Below, one piece after another: positions 1-7,398 of a stretch of 64,000 nucleotides of DNA (the first letter of the stretch is position 1; every line of letters begins with the position of its first letter). The notes under the pieces were generated by a model, which was given only the letters and a program-made list of their open reading frames with translations, had not been told where the DNA came from and searched no databases. This stretch comes from Verrucomicrobiales bacterium (GTDB taxonomy: Bacteria; Verrucomicrobiota; Verrucomicrobiia; Verrucomicrobiales; DEV007). The translations under genes and the position numbers were made by a program. The DNA lies in contig JAEUHH010000058.1 in NCBI GenBank assembly GCA_016795505.1, positions 27,835-91,834 of the forward strand. Reading direction: 5' to 3'.

Positions 1-344
1 TCACGCGCGACACCTTCATTCCCGTCGGCGATCGCCTCGTCAATGCTCCCGAGCATACCGCCAGCCTCTGGGCGAAGTGGGAGTTTCAGCATGGCCCCCT
101 AAAGGGACTCGGGCTGGGCGCCGGCGTCTTCCATTTTGGCGATCGTGAGGCGGCCATGCCGAACACCTACGAGATCCCCGGCTACACGCGGTTCGATGCG
201 CTGCTCTACTACCAGATGGAGGATTGGAAAGTCGCCCTCAACGTGAAAAATGTCTTCGACGAGACCTACTTTGATTCGCAGGACAACCTGCTCTACCCCG
301 GCGCGCCGACCCAGTTCTTCCTGACTGTCGGCCGGGAGTTTTGA
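1..344 (+). CDS. TonB-dependent receptor, C-terminal end (5' part lies outside the window)
   Basis: The reading frame is open from base 3 and stops at 344, giving the last 113 residues. Alternating beta-strand segments, a NVFDETYF stretch typical of the penultimate barrel strand of siderophore receptors, and a final aromatic residue after VGRE (the outer-membrane insertion signal) identify the end of an outer-membrane TonB-dependent receptor. These receptors import ferric siderophores, haem or cobalamin using energy from TonB-ExbBD. The substrate cannot be read from this fragment. The PepSY membrane protein starting 28 bases downstream and the PchR-like regulators beyond it favour a ferric siderophore. 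The genes are probably co-transcribed. Confidence 0.85.
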   Translation, partial: TRDTFIPVGDRLVNAPEHTASLWAKWEFQHGPLKGLGLGAGVFHFGDREAAMPNTYEIPGYTRFDALLYYQMEDWKVALNVKNVFDETYFDSQDNLLYPGAPTQFFLTVGREF

Positions 345-372
345 GGGATTCGACGCCAAAATCCGGTTTGTC

Positions 373-1602
373 GTGGGAGCCACACACCATAGACCGCGGC
401 GCCTCCTGCTGCTGATCCATCGCTACACCGGCCTGGCCATCGCGACTTTCATCGTGGTGGCTGGCCTGACGGGGACGCTTCTGGCCTTTTATCACGATCT
501 CGACGCTGCGCTCAATCCCCGGCTCTATCGCGTCGACCCTCCAGCGGCCGGGGCGGTCACGCTCGATCCCTTTGAAGTGCGGGAGCGACTGGCCGCCGCC
601 CTGCCGGACGAGATGATCAATTGGCTGCCCCTGAAAACCGAGCCTGGTGAAGCCCTGGTGGTGTGGATCGAACCGTCGGACCCGTCACAGGACGACGAAC
701 TCTTCGTCAATCCCTACAACGGGGAAATCCTCGGGTCCCGTCGCTGGGGGGATCTCGGTCAGGGAGTGCGAACGAATCTTCTGCCCTTTATCTATCGGCT
801 CCACTATGCGCTGGCTCTGGGAGATACCGGCGCCATCCTCTTTGGTGTCGTCGCATTGCTCTGGGCGGTGGACTGCTTCGTCGGGGCGTGGCTGACGTTT
901 CCGGTTGGACGATCAAGCCCGCGGCGACCCGCCCTGCTGCTGGACTGGGCGAGACGATGGCGGGTATCGTGGCTGATCAAAGGAGGCAGTCTGTTTCGCT
1001 CCCTGTTCACCTTTCATCGCGCCGCCGGCCTGTGGATCTGGGCGATGCTGTTCGTTTTTGCCTGGTCTGGAGTGGGGTTCAACCTTCAGCCGGTCTTCAA
1101 GCCGATCATGGCGGCCGCCTTTGGATACACCGACCCCTGGGATGGCCTGGCCGCTCTGACGGAGCCGAAGGCCCGTCCCGCGCTCGACTGGAGGGCCGCC
1201 CACGCCGTAGCCACCAGGGCAATGGCTGCCGAGGCCGAACAGCGCGGATTCGAGATCCGGGGCGAGGATTTCATCCAATACCTGCCCGAGAACGGCCTCT
1301 ACCGCTTTTCCGTGCACAGTTCACTGGATCTGAGTCGGGACAAAGCATCCACCAGGATTTGGATCGACGGCGACACGGGAAGTTTCATTGCCTTCGATGC
1401 TGACACCGGTGTCTCGACGGGCAATACCCTCGCCAGTTGGCTGTTTGCGCTGCACATGGGTGCCGTGGGTGGCGTGGCTTACCGGGTGGTTGTGGCTGTG
1501 TTGGGCCTCGTCATCACCGGCCTCGCCCTTTCCGGCGTCTACCTCTGGTGGCGCCGACGGAAAAGCCACCCACGCGGGGAGGATTCCGATCAAACAGGGT
1601 AG
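373..1602 (+). CDS. PepSY-type iron-uptake membrane protein (PiuB-like)
   Basis: This 409-residue inner-membrane protein has four clear hydrophobic helices (about residues 11-40, 152-176, 215-237 and 371-396) with PepSY-like periplasmic segments between them. Histidines recur at helix ends (IHRYTG, YRLHYA, TFHRAAG, ALHMG), as in PepSY_TM proteins, some of which act as siderophore or haem reductases. It starts with GTG at 373, shortly after the receptor stop codon, so the two are probably one iron-uptake operon. The last residues (DSDQTG) and the stop codon are encoded by a dispersed palindromic repeat that begins at about 1584, so the native C-terminus may have been altered by the repeat. A role in ferric-siderophore reduction is inferred from family and context. 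Confidence 0.85.
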   Translation: MGATHHRPRRLLLLIHRYTGLAIATFIVVAGLTGTLLAFYHDLDAALNPRLYRVDPPAAGAVTLDPFEVRERLAAALPDEMINWLPLKTEPGEALVVWIEPSDPSQDDELFVNPYNGEILGSRRWGDLGQGVRTNLLPFIYRLHYALALGDTGAILFGVVALLWAVDCFVGAWLTFPVGRSSPRRPALLLDWARRWRVSWLIKGGSLFRSLFTFHRAAGLWIWAMLFVFAWSGVGFNLQPVFKPIMAAAFGYTDPWDGLAALTEPKARPALDWRAAHAVATRAMAAEAEQRGFEIRGEDFIQYLPENGLYRFSVHSSLDLSRDKASTRIWIDGDTGSFIAFDADTGVSTGNTLASWLFALHMGAVGGVAYRVVVAVLGLVITGLALSGVYLWWRRRKSHPRGEDSDQTG

Positions 1603-1633
1603 GGTCTCCGATCAAACAGGGTTTCATCGGAAA
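1584..1633. repeat. Two-unit palindromic repeat, copy 1 of 7
   Basis: Two 22-base-spaced units each carry the core AACAGGGT, both in the same orientation (1593-1600 and 1615-1622). They are flanked by CCGATCA on the left and CATCGGAAA on the right. The left unit overlaps the last codons and stop of the PepSY gene; the right unit lies between convergent genes. Related copies lie near 4106, 9872, 15282, 21179, 47897 and 60551. Confidence 0.85.
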
Positions 1634-1763
1634 ATCAGGCCGTCTCACCCGATTGGGAAACATCGTGGTCGGGCGGGTTTTGTCCGGCATGAATCTGTCT
1701 CCTTCGCGGCGAACCAATCCGATGGGTCCGTGCAGAAACCCGGGCTACTTTCAGACCGACCGT

Positions 1764-2144
1764 TCAAAACTCACCGGCATTTTCGGCGCTTGGCGGAGGT
1801 GTCTGCTGGAGCCGGTAGTCCGTCGGTCCCATCCCGTAGAGTTTGCGAAAGGCATCGGCAAAGCGGCTCGGATTCCGGTAGCCGACCGATTCGGCGATGG
1901 CGGCGATGGTATCGGCGGTCCCGGCCAAGCGGGCCGCAGCGATCCGCAGGCGCTGTTGGCGGATCCAGGCGCCGGGACGCAGGCCGAACCGGGCGACGAA
2001 GCCGGTCTTGAGCCGGTATTCGGTCAGGCCAAAACGCTGGCAGATCTCCGGCGTCTGGGGCGGAGCGGCGAGATCCTGCCGCAGCCAGTCTGCGATCTCC
2101 TGGATCGTGGTGTCGATGGCTTCCGGATGGTCGTTTGGTTTCAC
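1764..2144 (-). CDS. AraC/PchR-type DNA-binding domain protein (stand-alone)
   Basis: A 126-residue protein that is little more than the double helix-turn-helix of the AraC family. Helix-turn-helix 1 is near residues 31-49 (ICQRFGLTEYRLKTGF, a form seen in PchR-like siderophore regulators) and helix-turn-helix 2 near 78-100 (IAAIAESVGYRNPSRFADAF). The sensory domain of ordinary AraC regulators is missing. The start overlaps the stop of the upstream gene by an ATGA, so the pair is either translationally coupled or a full-length regulator split by a frameshift. It converges on the iron-uptake genes and probably controls them; that is inference from position. Confidence 0.8.
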   Translation of the reverse strand: MKPNDHPEAIDTTIQEIADWLRQDLAAPPQTPEICQRFGLTEYRLKTGFVARFGLRPGAWIRQQRLRIAAARLAGTADTIAAIAESVGYRNPSRFADAFRKLYGMGPTDYRLQQTPPPSAENAGEF

Positions 2145-2842
2145 GGCAGAGATGGCTGATCGAATTCAGAGCCGAGGAAATGCCGGGTTCGGTCCACGTA
2201 GGCCACGGCACGGCGGTGGCGATCGGTCAGGCGGCAAGTGTTGCCGTCGCGATCGCAGTCGATGTGCGCGAATTGGGTCGAAAAGCGCAGCCCGGGCCCC
2301 GCGATGGTGAACGCGCCGCCGCCGTGGGCGATGGTGACGACCGAAGAGGCCCAACCGGGCAGAGCGGGCATCCACTGGTCGAGCCAGGCCCCGGCCCCGC
2401 GTTCGCGCAGGGTCTCCGGCTGTGCCGGACCAGCGTGGTATTCCGCCGCGATCCGCCGGATGAGCCGATCACTCGCGGCATCGGTCCGCGGCTGCACCGC
2501 GAGGGAGAAGGGCGAGGCCACACCGAAGGCGATCTCGATGGCAGGCGGCGCGCCGGGCCCGGCCAGCAGCGCGATGGCCCCGATCGCGGCCGGCTGGATG
2601 GCCAGGCCGCTCACCGGGTCGGCCGCCCATCCCGGTCCGGCCTGGTGGGCCGAGTCCTGCTCAAAAAAGAGGCCGAACTCCGTCTCCAGGCACACCGACA
2701 GGCCCGGTCCACGCACGATCAGGGTCGGTCGATCCCAATGCAGCCACTGATTGAACAGGGCCAGCGGTCGCGGATCGAGCCAGACGGATCCGAGCGGCGG
2801 AGCGGATGGCAGGCGGCGGTTGAGGAGGGACGGCAGGTGCAT
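2141..2842 (-). CDS. Protein of unknown function coupled to the AraC-domain gene
   Basis: I do not recognise this roughly 233-residue protein. It has no signal peptide or membrane segment and is rich in Ala, Pro and Gly. Its stop codon overlaps the start of the AraC-type DNA-binding gene (ATGA), so it may be the sensory half of a two-gene regulator or the 5' half of a frameshifted AraC protein. ATG at 2842 (MHLPSLLNRR) was chosen; the frame stays open upstream to 2944 but that extension is Arg/Ser-rich and unconvincing. No good Shine-Dalgarno sequence is seen for either start. Confidence 0.55.
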   Translation of the reverse strand: MHLPSLLNRRLPSAPPLGSVWLDPRPLALFNQWLHWDRPTLIVRGPGLSVCLETEFGLFFEQDSAHQAGPGWAADPVSGLAIQPAAIGAIALLAGPGAPPAIEIAFGVASPFSLAVQPRTDAASDRLIRRIAAEYHAGPAQPETLRERGAGAWLDQWMPALPGWASSVVTIAHGGGAFTIAGPGLRFSTQFAHIDCDRDGNTCRLTDRHRRAVAYVDRTRHFLGSEFDQPSLP

Positions 2843-3000
2843 GCCGGCAGAGATGCACCCGCCACGGCGGGGGCGCTGGCTGTGGCTTGCGGTCGATTGG
2901 CGCGTCGTTGCGATGCCGGGGTCGGGGCCACAATCCAGCGTCAATCGGCCACAATTCCGCGCCAGCGAGGGCGGCGCAGCGGGCGGACGATGGCCATGCC

Positions 3001-3159
3001 ATGAAATTCAACAACCTCGACAACCGCCTGCCCAGCCGGGTGACCCTCTCCGACGACCGCCGTCGCCGCTTGGAAGAAATCCGCCAACGCGTCGTCGCCG
3101 GCCGACGGAGAAACCGAAAGCGGCAGCCCGATCCGCTGGGCGTCGCCGCGGCGAGCTGA
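3001..3159 (+). CDS. Possible small basic protein (52 residues)
   Basis: An ATG-started frame reads MKFNNLDNRL and continues with an Arg-rich helical stretch (DDRRRRLEEIRQRV). The composition is that of a small basic helical protein rather than random shadow sequence. There is no convincing ribosome-binding site and no family I recognise, and it lies in a regulatory region. Treat it as a candidate only. Confidence 0.2.
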   Translation: MKFNNLDNRLPSRVTLSDDRRRRLEEIRQRVVAGRRRNRKRQPDPLGVAAAS

Positions 3160-3185
3160 TCTTTTCGCAAAAATTACTTGCGACA

Positions 3186-3204
3186 GCGTCTCAGTATCAT
3201 TATT
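3186..3204. promoter_or_regulatory. Candidate Fur-box-like site upstream of the AraC gene
   Basis: The right half, ATCATTAT at 3196-3203, matches the right half of the classic Fur consensus; the left half matches poorly (about 11 of 19 positions in all). It lies about 12 bases before the start codon at 3216, where a repressor would block expression. Iron-responsive control fits the neighbouring receptor and PepSY genes, but the match is weak. Confidence 0.25.
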
Positions 3205-3215
3205 TAGGGGCTGAA

Positions 3216-4094
3216 ATGACTCCCCTACTTGGCGAGATCCATCGAACGGCGGTCTGGGCGCAGGATTGGCGTTCGGGTGAAAAGCGCACCGGCGTGGTCG
3301 CCTTGTCCCTACCGCCCGGCAAGGTGCTGGCTTTGCTCCAACTGGGCGGAGCAGTCGAATGCCACACCACCGGAGCCAAAAGCGGTGCAGGAGGAAAACG
3401 GGCCGGTGGAGTCGGGCTGACCTTTTTTGGCTCGGGAGATGCCGGGCTGCGTCTGCGGATCGACCCGGCTTTCGACGGATTGCTGATCGGTTTCGACGGC
3501 GAGGCGTTGCGCCGGTGTCTCGGCGAGGTGCGCCCGGCTTTGGATGGGGAACTGCGTGCCTTGATCGATGCCACGGGGGCTGCCGCGGTCGTCCGCCGGG
3601 AGCCTGTGGCCTGGTCCGTGCCCGCCTGGGTGGCCGAATGTCGTCAGCCGCCGGTCGTTCCCGCTGCGCGGCCGATCTGGTTCGATGGCAAGATCCGGGA
3701 GTTCGTCGCCCTGTCATGCTTCGACGAGCGCTCGGCGGGCGGGGAGTTTTTCTGCACCCGCCAGAAGCAACTGGCCCGTACCCGTGTCCAGCGAGTGAAG
3801 CAGCATCTGGCCGGGCATCTCGACGAAACGCTCGATCTCAACGCCCTCGCGCGGCTGGTGGGTTGCAGCGCTCCCTACCTGAGCCGGAGCTTCTCCGAGT
3901 CCACCGGGACGACCATCAGCCAGTATCTGCGCCGGCTACGGATCGAGCGGGCCGCGACGCTGCTGGCTTCGGGGCGCTTCAATGTCAGCGAGGCGGCGGT
4001 GGAGGTCGGCTATCAGAGTCTGAGCCACTTCAGCAAGGCGTTCCTCAAGGAAAAGGGCTGCCTGCCCTCGAAGTTCGACCGCCAGGCCGCGTGA
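3216..4094 (+). CDS. AraC/PchR-family transcriptional regulator
   Basis: A 292-residue regulator. The N-terminal part (about residues 1-170) is a beta-rich ligand-binding region; the C-terminal hundred residues hold the AraC double helix-turn-helix (LNALARLVGCSAPYLSRSFS and FNVSEAAVEVGYQSLSHFSK). The layout resembles PchR-type activators of siderophore receptor genes, which sense ferric siderophore. ATG at 3216 was chosen because the upstream open frame back to 2751 runs through the intergenic region with atypical composition. The gene ends just before a dispersed palindromic repeat. Confidence 0.85.
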   Translation: MTPLLGEIHRTAVWAQDWRSGEKRTGVVALSLPPGKVLALLQLGGAVECHTTGAKSGAGGKRAGGVGLTFFGSGDAGLRLRIDPAFDGLLIGFDGEALRRCLGEVRPALDGELRALIDATGAAAVVRREPVAWSVPAWVAECRQPPVVPAARPIWFDGKIREFVALSCFDERSAGGEFFCTRQKQLARTRVQRVKQHLAGHLDETLDLNALARLVGCSAPYLSRSFSESTGTTISQYLRRLRIERAATLLASGRFNVSEAAVEVGYQSLSHFSKAFLKEKGCLPSKFDRQAA

Positions 4095-4105
4095 TCGGGG
4101 GACGA

Positions 4106-4156
4106 TTTCCGATGAGACAGGGTCTGATCGCCGATCAAACAGGGTCTGATCGGAAA
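4106..4156. repeat. Two-unit palindromic repeat, copy 2 of 7
   Basis: Outer arms TTTCCGAT and ATCGGAAA are perfect inverted repeats. The inner cores GACAGGGT (4116-4123) and AACAGGGT (4138-4145) are direct repeats 22 bases apart, as in copy 1. It sits between two convergent genes, 12 bases after one stop codon and 3 bases before the other. Confidence 0.85.
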
Positions 4157-4159
4157 CCG

Positions 4160-4978
4160 TCACGCCGGCGGCTGGCCAGCGGGGGGGTGGCGGCGCTTGC
4201 GCCACGCGGGGATCGCGATGGCGGCGGTGACGAGGAGCAGGAAGCCGCCGAAGACCCAGAGCATCCATCCGCCGGGGCGCCGGATTTCGGCCGTCATCGC
4301 CACGGGACCTTTCACGGCCTGGCTCAGCGGGATGCGCCAGGTCACGGTATTCGCCGCGCGATCGATGGTCGAGGAGTTGGCGCCGATCACTTCGGTGGGA
4401 AAATGGGTGATGTAGGTGAGGTGATGCTTGGAAAGCAGGGCGTCGGCCATGAGGTTGCCGAAGGATCTTCCCAAAGTCGCGGCGAGGTCGGGGCTTTGCG
4501 ATTCATTGCCGGTGGGTGCGGCGTTTCCGTCTGCTGCCGTAGCGCTTTCGGCTGGCGGGGAGAGATGGACGGTGCGCTCGACGGAGAGGCGGCTGTCGGG
4601 CAGGCGCACGATCTCGAAGTCGCCAAAGATGGCGCCGATCTCGCCCTGGGCGCTGGCGAGGGCTGGCTTCAACTGGCGGATGTCGCGGAAGGCGGCCCGG
4701 AAGGTCCAGCCGCGTCGGTTGCCCTCGGTGAAGGGCTGGAAATACTCCAGCTCGACGCCTTCGGTGGCCTCGAACAGCTCACGCAGCTCTTTTTCCACCG
4801 CATCCGGCTCGGTGCCGGTGCCGCCGTCGGTCGGCTGGCCGAGCGGTGACTCGATCGTGATGGTGGCGTCGATGCGGCCGGAGCCGTTGGCTTGGATCCA
4901 GAGTTCCTCGCGGTAGTCGATGCACGAGGCGAGGGTCAGCGCGAGGAGCAGGGCCAGGAGGGTCCGGGTGGCATGCAT
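4160..4978 (-). CDS. Membrane-anchored lipoprotein of unknown function
   Basis: A 272-residue protein with a lipoprotein signal peptide ending in the lipobox LASC (lipidated Cys near residue 19), a long beta-rich extracytoplasmic region with many charged residues, and one C-terminal transmembrane helix (WMLWVFGGFLLLVTAAIAI) followed by a basic tail. Having both a lipid anchor and a C-terminal helix is unusual. No enzymatic motif is visible and I do not recognise the family. It lies in a leftward run with the OB-fold and coiled-coil lipoprotein genes, with only a short gap. Confidence 0.75.
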   Translation of the reverse strand: MHATRTLLALLLALTLASCIDYREELWIQANGSGRIDATITIESPLGQPTDGGTGTEPDAVEKELRELFEATEGVELEYFQPFTEGNRRGWTFRAAFRDIRQLKPALASAQGEIGAIFGDFEIVRLPDSRLSVERTVHLSPPAESATAADGNAAPTGNESQSPDLAATLGRSFGNLMADALLSKHHLTYITHFPTEVIGANSSTIDRAANTVTWRIPLSQAVKGPVAMTAEIRRPGGWMLWVFGGFLLLVTAAIAIPAWRKRRHPPAGQPPA

Positions 4979-5008
4979 GATGGTAGATAGCGGATCGGAC
5001 GCCGGGTG

Positions 5009-5260
5009 TCAAAGACCGGACAGGTCGATCTCGCCATCGGCCCACGCCACGATGCGGCAGCGGCTCATCTCAAATGGAGAGAATGCGACGGTGACGGGGA
5101 TGCCGTCGGCGGTCTCGTCGCGGGACGGGGGAAAGGGACCCTCCTTGGAGACGACGGCGTAGGCGCGGTGGCCGTTGGTCATCTCGACCTGGTAGAGCAG
5201 GCCGGGCTCGTAGGTGGCGCGGATGGTGCCGCGGCCGAGGATGGGTGGTCTCTCGGGCAT
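5009..5260 (-). CDS. IF-1-like S1/OB-fold small protein
   Basis: An 83-residue protein whose layout follows translation initiation factor IF-1: strand GRGTIRATY, strand LLYQVEMTNGHRAYAVVSK (compare the IF-1 pattern of F-x-V-x-L-x-N-G-H), then VTVAFSPFEMSRCRIV (compare V-x-V-x-L-S-P-Y-D-L-x-x-G-R-I). It is clearly diverged: the IF-1 basic loop and the G-R-I motif are altered to SRCRI. It may be a paralogue, not the essential factor. Start 5260 was preferred; an alternative ATG at 5290 would overlap the upstream lipoprotein gene by 14 bases. A role in RNA binding is inferred. Confidence 0.65.
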   Translation of the reverse strand: MPERPPILGRGTIRATYEPGLLYQVEMTNGHRAYAVVSKEGPFPPSRDETADGIPVTVAFSPFEMSRCRIVAWADGEIDLSGL

Positions 5261-5276
5261 GGGTCGGGGGCGGGCC

Positions 5277-6461
5277 TCAATTGCCGGCATCGGGCAGGGT
5301 GATGTTGGTCACCTGCATGCGCAGCCGGAGGTACTTGATGCGGGTCTGGTCGGCGCTGGGCACCAGAAAGCTGGCCGGGCTCCAGCGGAGCGGGCCGATG
5401 GAGCCGGAAAAGGCGGTCTCCAGCGGGGTCATCTGCTCGCTCCACATCCCCAGGCGTTTGCGGAAGAGATCGACGGCCTCCGTCTCCATTTTTCGGGGGG
5501 GCGAGGGGCCGAATTGGCCGCTGATGATGGCTTCATTGATGGCAAAGCCGAAGGGATTTCCCACCATCACGGTCACGCGGGTGCCGGCGCCTTCGGGTGC
5601 CATGGAGGTGACTTTCATCAGCAGCGGACCGTAGTCGGTCTTCACCAGGCCGGCGCCGTCGCTGTCGGCATTGACGACGGAGTATTCGCCCTCGCCTTCC
5701 TGGTTGGCGAGATTGGCCCGGGTCACGACCATGGCCAGCCGGATGAGCTGGAGTTTGTCCGGGCTGTCGGCGGCGCGGAGCGGCAGGACGACGCGGGTCC
5801 AGGCGTTCGGCTCGATGGATTCGATGAGGTTCTCGTCGAAGGGCGTCATCGTCTTTTGCCATTCATCGAGTCGCTTGCTGTAGTCGCCGTAGGCTTCGCC
5901 GGGCTGCAGCTTCGGGGCGGTGGAGCCGAAGTCGCCCTTGAGCCGGAATTCCTGGAGTTCCAAGCCCATGGGATTGCCGATGTTCAGCTCGATGTGGTGA
6001 CCGCCGCCGACGGGGTCACGCTCGATCTTTTCGATGCGGACGAGGAAGGTGCCGTGCTCGGTCTGGAGGGTGCGGTGGCCGGGCTCGGCGGGGGCGAGGT
6101 AGGCGACGGCCTCGCTCTCCTCCTTCAGCCGCATCACGTTGCTCACGCTCTGTTCGATGCGCTGGAAACGGGCGTTCTGCTCTTCGGCGATGGTGGATGT
6201 CTGGGCGATGGCTTCGGCGCTTTTTTGCTCCACGGCCTCGACGCGGTGCTTCAGGTCGCCGTCGTCCGACTCGGCTGCGGCCATGGCGGCATCGGCTCGC
6301 TTGGAGAGCACTTTGAGCTGGGATTCCAACTCATTGATGCGGTGTTCGAGGACCCGGGCGCTGGGGCCCTGGTCGCAACCGGCCAGGGTGGCCAAAATCA
6401 GGGCTGCAGCACAGGCCACGCAGGTGGCTCGGGCGAAGCGGGAGTCGGGGCGCGAAGACAT
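5277..6461 (-). CDS. Coiled-coil lipoprotein with an internal duplication
   Basis: A 394-residue lipoprotein. The signal peptide ends in LAGC; residues about 35-115 form a coiled coil (LEHRINELESQLKVLSKRAD and following heptads). Two copies of one beta-sandwich-like module follow: the first starts near TEHGTFLVRIEKIE with NIGNPMG and KGDFGS, the second near TDYGPLLMKVTSMA with MVGNPFG and SGQFGP. The matching spacing of these pairs shows tandem duplication. It probably sits in the periplasm as a coiled-coil oligomer. No function can be assigned. Confidence 0.75.
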   Translation of the reverse strand: MSSRPDSRFARATCVACAAALILATLAGCDQGPSARVLEHRINELESQLKVLSKRADAAMAAAESDDGDLKHRVEAVEQKSAEAIAQTSTIAEEQNARFQRIEQSVSNVMRLKEESEAVAYLAPAEPGHRTLQTEHGTFLVRIEKIERDPVGGGHHIELNIGNPMGLELQEFRLKGDFGSTAPKLQPGEAYGDYSKRLDEWQKTMTPFDENLIESIEPNAWTRVVLPLRAADSPDKLQLIRLAMVVTRANLANQEGEGEYSVVNADSDGAGLVKTDYGPLLMKVTSMAPEGAGTRVTVMVGNPFGFAINEAIISGQFGPSPPRKMETEAVDLFRKRLGMWSEQMTPLETAFSGSIGPLRWSPASFLVPSADQTRIKYLRLRMQVTNITLPDAGN

Positions 6462-6604
6462 CGTCCCGGAGGATAGCGGTTCCCGGGGCGGGGCTCAATG
6501 AAAAGCAGGAGAAAAGCGACCGGCGGGGCTGGTCTGAAAAAATGGGAATTCAGGGGTTCCGACGCGACTGGCGACGCATCTGTCACTGGCTGAGGGGATG
6601 ACTT

Positions 6605-6700
6605 GTGGCCCCGGAGGGGCCAAAGATGGTAGCCGGTGGTGGAGCGCAGCGGAACCACCGGAGACCCCCGCCAAATAATCACCGGCCCCGGAGGGGCGGG
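6605..6700. repeat. REP-type repeat, left block
   Basis: Three hairpins in series: GGCCCCGGAGGGGCC (6607-6621), a CCGGTGGT/ACCACCGG stem (6633-6661) and GGCCCCGGAGGGGC (6684-6697), separated by a CCAAATAA spacer. The same order of elements appears reversed at 7174-7269 and in the same order at 63798-63900. Confidence 0.75.
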
Positions 6701-6713
6701 AGAAGCGTGATCA

Positions 6714-7160
6714 TCACCAGAGCCACTTTGCGTCAAATTCCACCATGCCGCGCTCCAGGAATTCCAGATACTCCTCTTGAAACGTCAGGGTGCGATGACG
6801 CTCTTCCTGTCCCAGGACATACGCTCGCGCACTTTCGATCCCGGATGCGGCCAAAGTGAATGCGCCATAGCCCTCCTGCCACGCGAATCCAGGCCAGCCA
6901 AGGTCCCGGCGGACCCAACCCGAGGAGTCGCTCTTCAGTTCTCGCATGACTTCTGCAAGGCAATGGGTTGCTTTCAATCCTGCCAGCACGGGGACATGAT
7001 CACCGGTCCCGCCGATGGCGTGGGCGACTCCTCCCATCCCGCGCATCGTGCCGCCGAGGTATTCGTGAACACGGGATCTGGATTCGGGGCTCAGCCAGGG
7101 TTCGCGGTGTTTGGTGGAAAATACCAGATGGTAGTGCAGCGAAACGTGGGTCGAGGGCAT
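6714..7160 (-). CDS. REP-associated Y1 (IS200-like) transposase, HUH motif altered
   Basis: A 148-residue protein beginning MPSTHVSLHYHLVFSTKHRE, the standard opening of RAYT/IS200-like TnpA transposases, which cut single-stranded DNA with a tyrosine nucleophile and an HUH metal site. Later family landmarks are present: GLKATHCLAEVMRELK, FAWQEGYGAF and the Tyr in SARAYVLGQEERHR with the closing TFQEEYLEFL. The metal site, however, reads DHVPVL where the family has DHVHLL: the second His of HUH is Pro. The enzyme is therefore probably inactive unless another residue substitutes. It ends inside the left repeat block, and the terminal LW is normal for the family. Confidence 0.85.
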   Translation of the reverse strand: MPSTHVSLHYHLVFSTKHREPWLSPESRSRVHEYLGGTMRGMGGVAHAIGGTGDHVPVLAGLKATHCLAEVMRELKSDSSGWVRRDLGWPGFAWQEGYGAFTLAASGIESARAYVLGQEERHRTLTFQEEYLEFLERGMVEFDAKWLW

Positions 7161-7173
7161 TCTGGACGCTTCT

Positions 7174-7269
7174 CGCGCCCCTGCCGGGGCGCAACTCTTT
7201 CTCTGCTATGCTGACCGGTGGTTCCGCTACGCTCCACCACCGGCTACCCTCTTTCGTCCCTCCGGGACG
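7174..7269. repeat. REP-type repeat, right block (inverted)
   Basis: This is the reverse complement of the block seen at 63798-63900 and, less closely, of 6605-6700. It contains GCGCCCCTGCCGGGGCGC (7175-7192), the CCGGTGGT/ACCACCGG stem, and CGTCCCTCCGGGACG (7255-7269). Confidence 0.75.
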
Positions 7270-7398
7270 ATTCTGGCTCTGATGTGCGCGCGAGGGATGT
7301 CTTTCAGATCCTTGCCAATCCACCAGAGATGAAGCAGCCCGCCGGCTTACCTGACAAGTCTGTCCCGGCACTCGCGAAATGGGCGCAGTGTCGACATT

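Larger units (their letters stand above)
2843..3215. other. Divergent intergenic region between two AraC-type regulators
   Basis: The region separates the leftward regulator pair from the rightward AraC gene at 3216 and should hold both promoters. The part nearest 3216 is AT-richer than its surroundings (about 3160-3205) and contains a partial Fur-box-like sequence. One weak small reading frame (3001-3159) is listed separately. Nothing else is evident. Confidence 0.5.
6605..7269 (-). mobile_element. RAYT (IS200-like) transposase flanked by inverted REP-type repeats
   Basis: A Y1-transposase gene (6714-7160) lies between two structured repeat blocks in inverted orientation, at 6605-6700 and 7174-7269. 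The inner palindrome of each block, around 6630-6661 and 7214-7248, is the exact reverse complement of the other apart from one mismatch (GCG versus ACG). Each block also carries C/G-rich hairpins such as GGCCCCGGAGGGGCC at 6607. This is the layout of REP-associated tyrosine transposases and their repeats. Confidence 0.8.
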
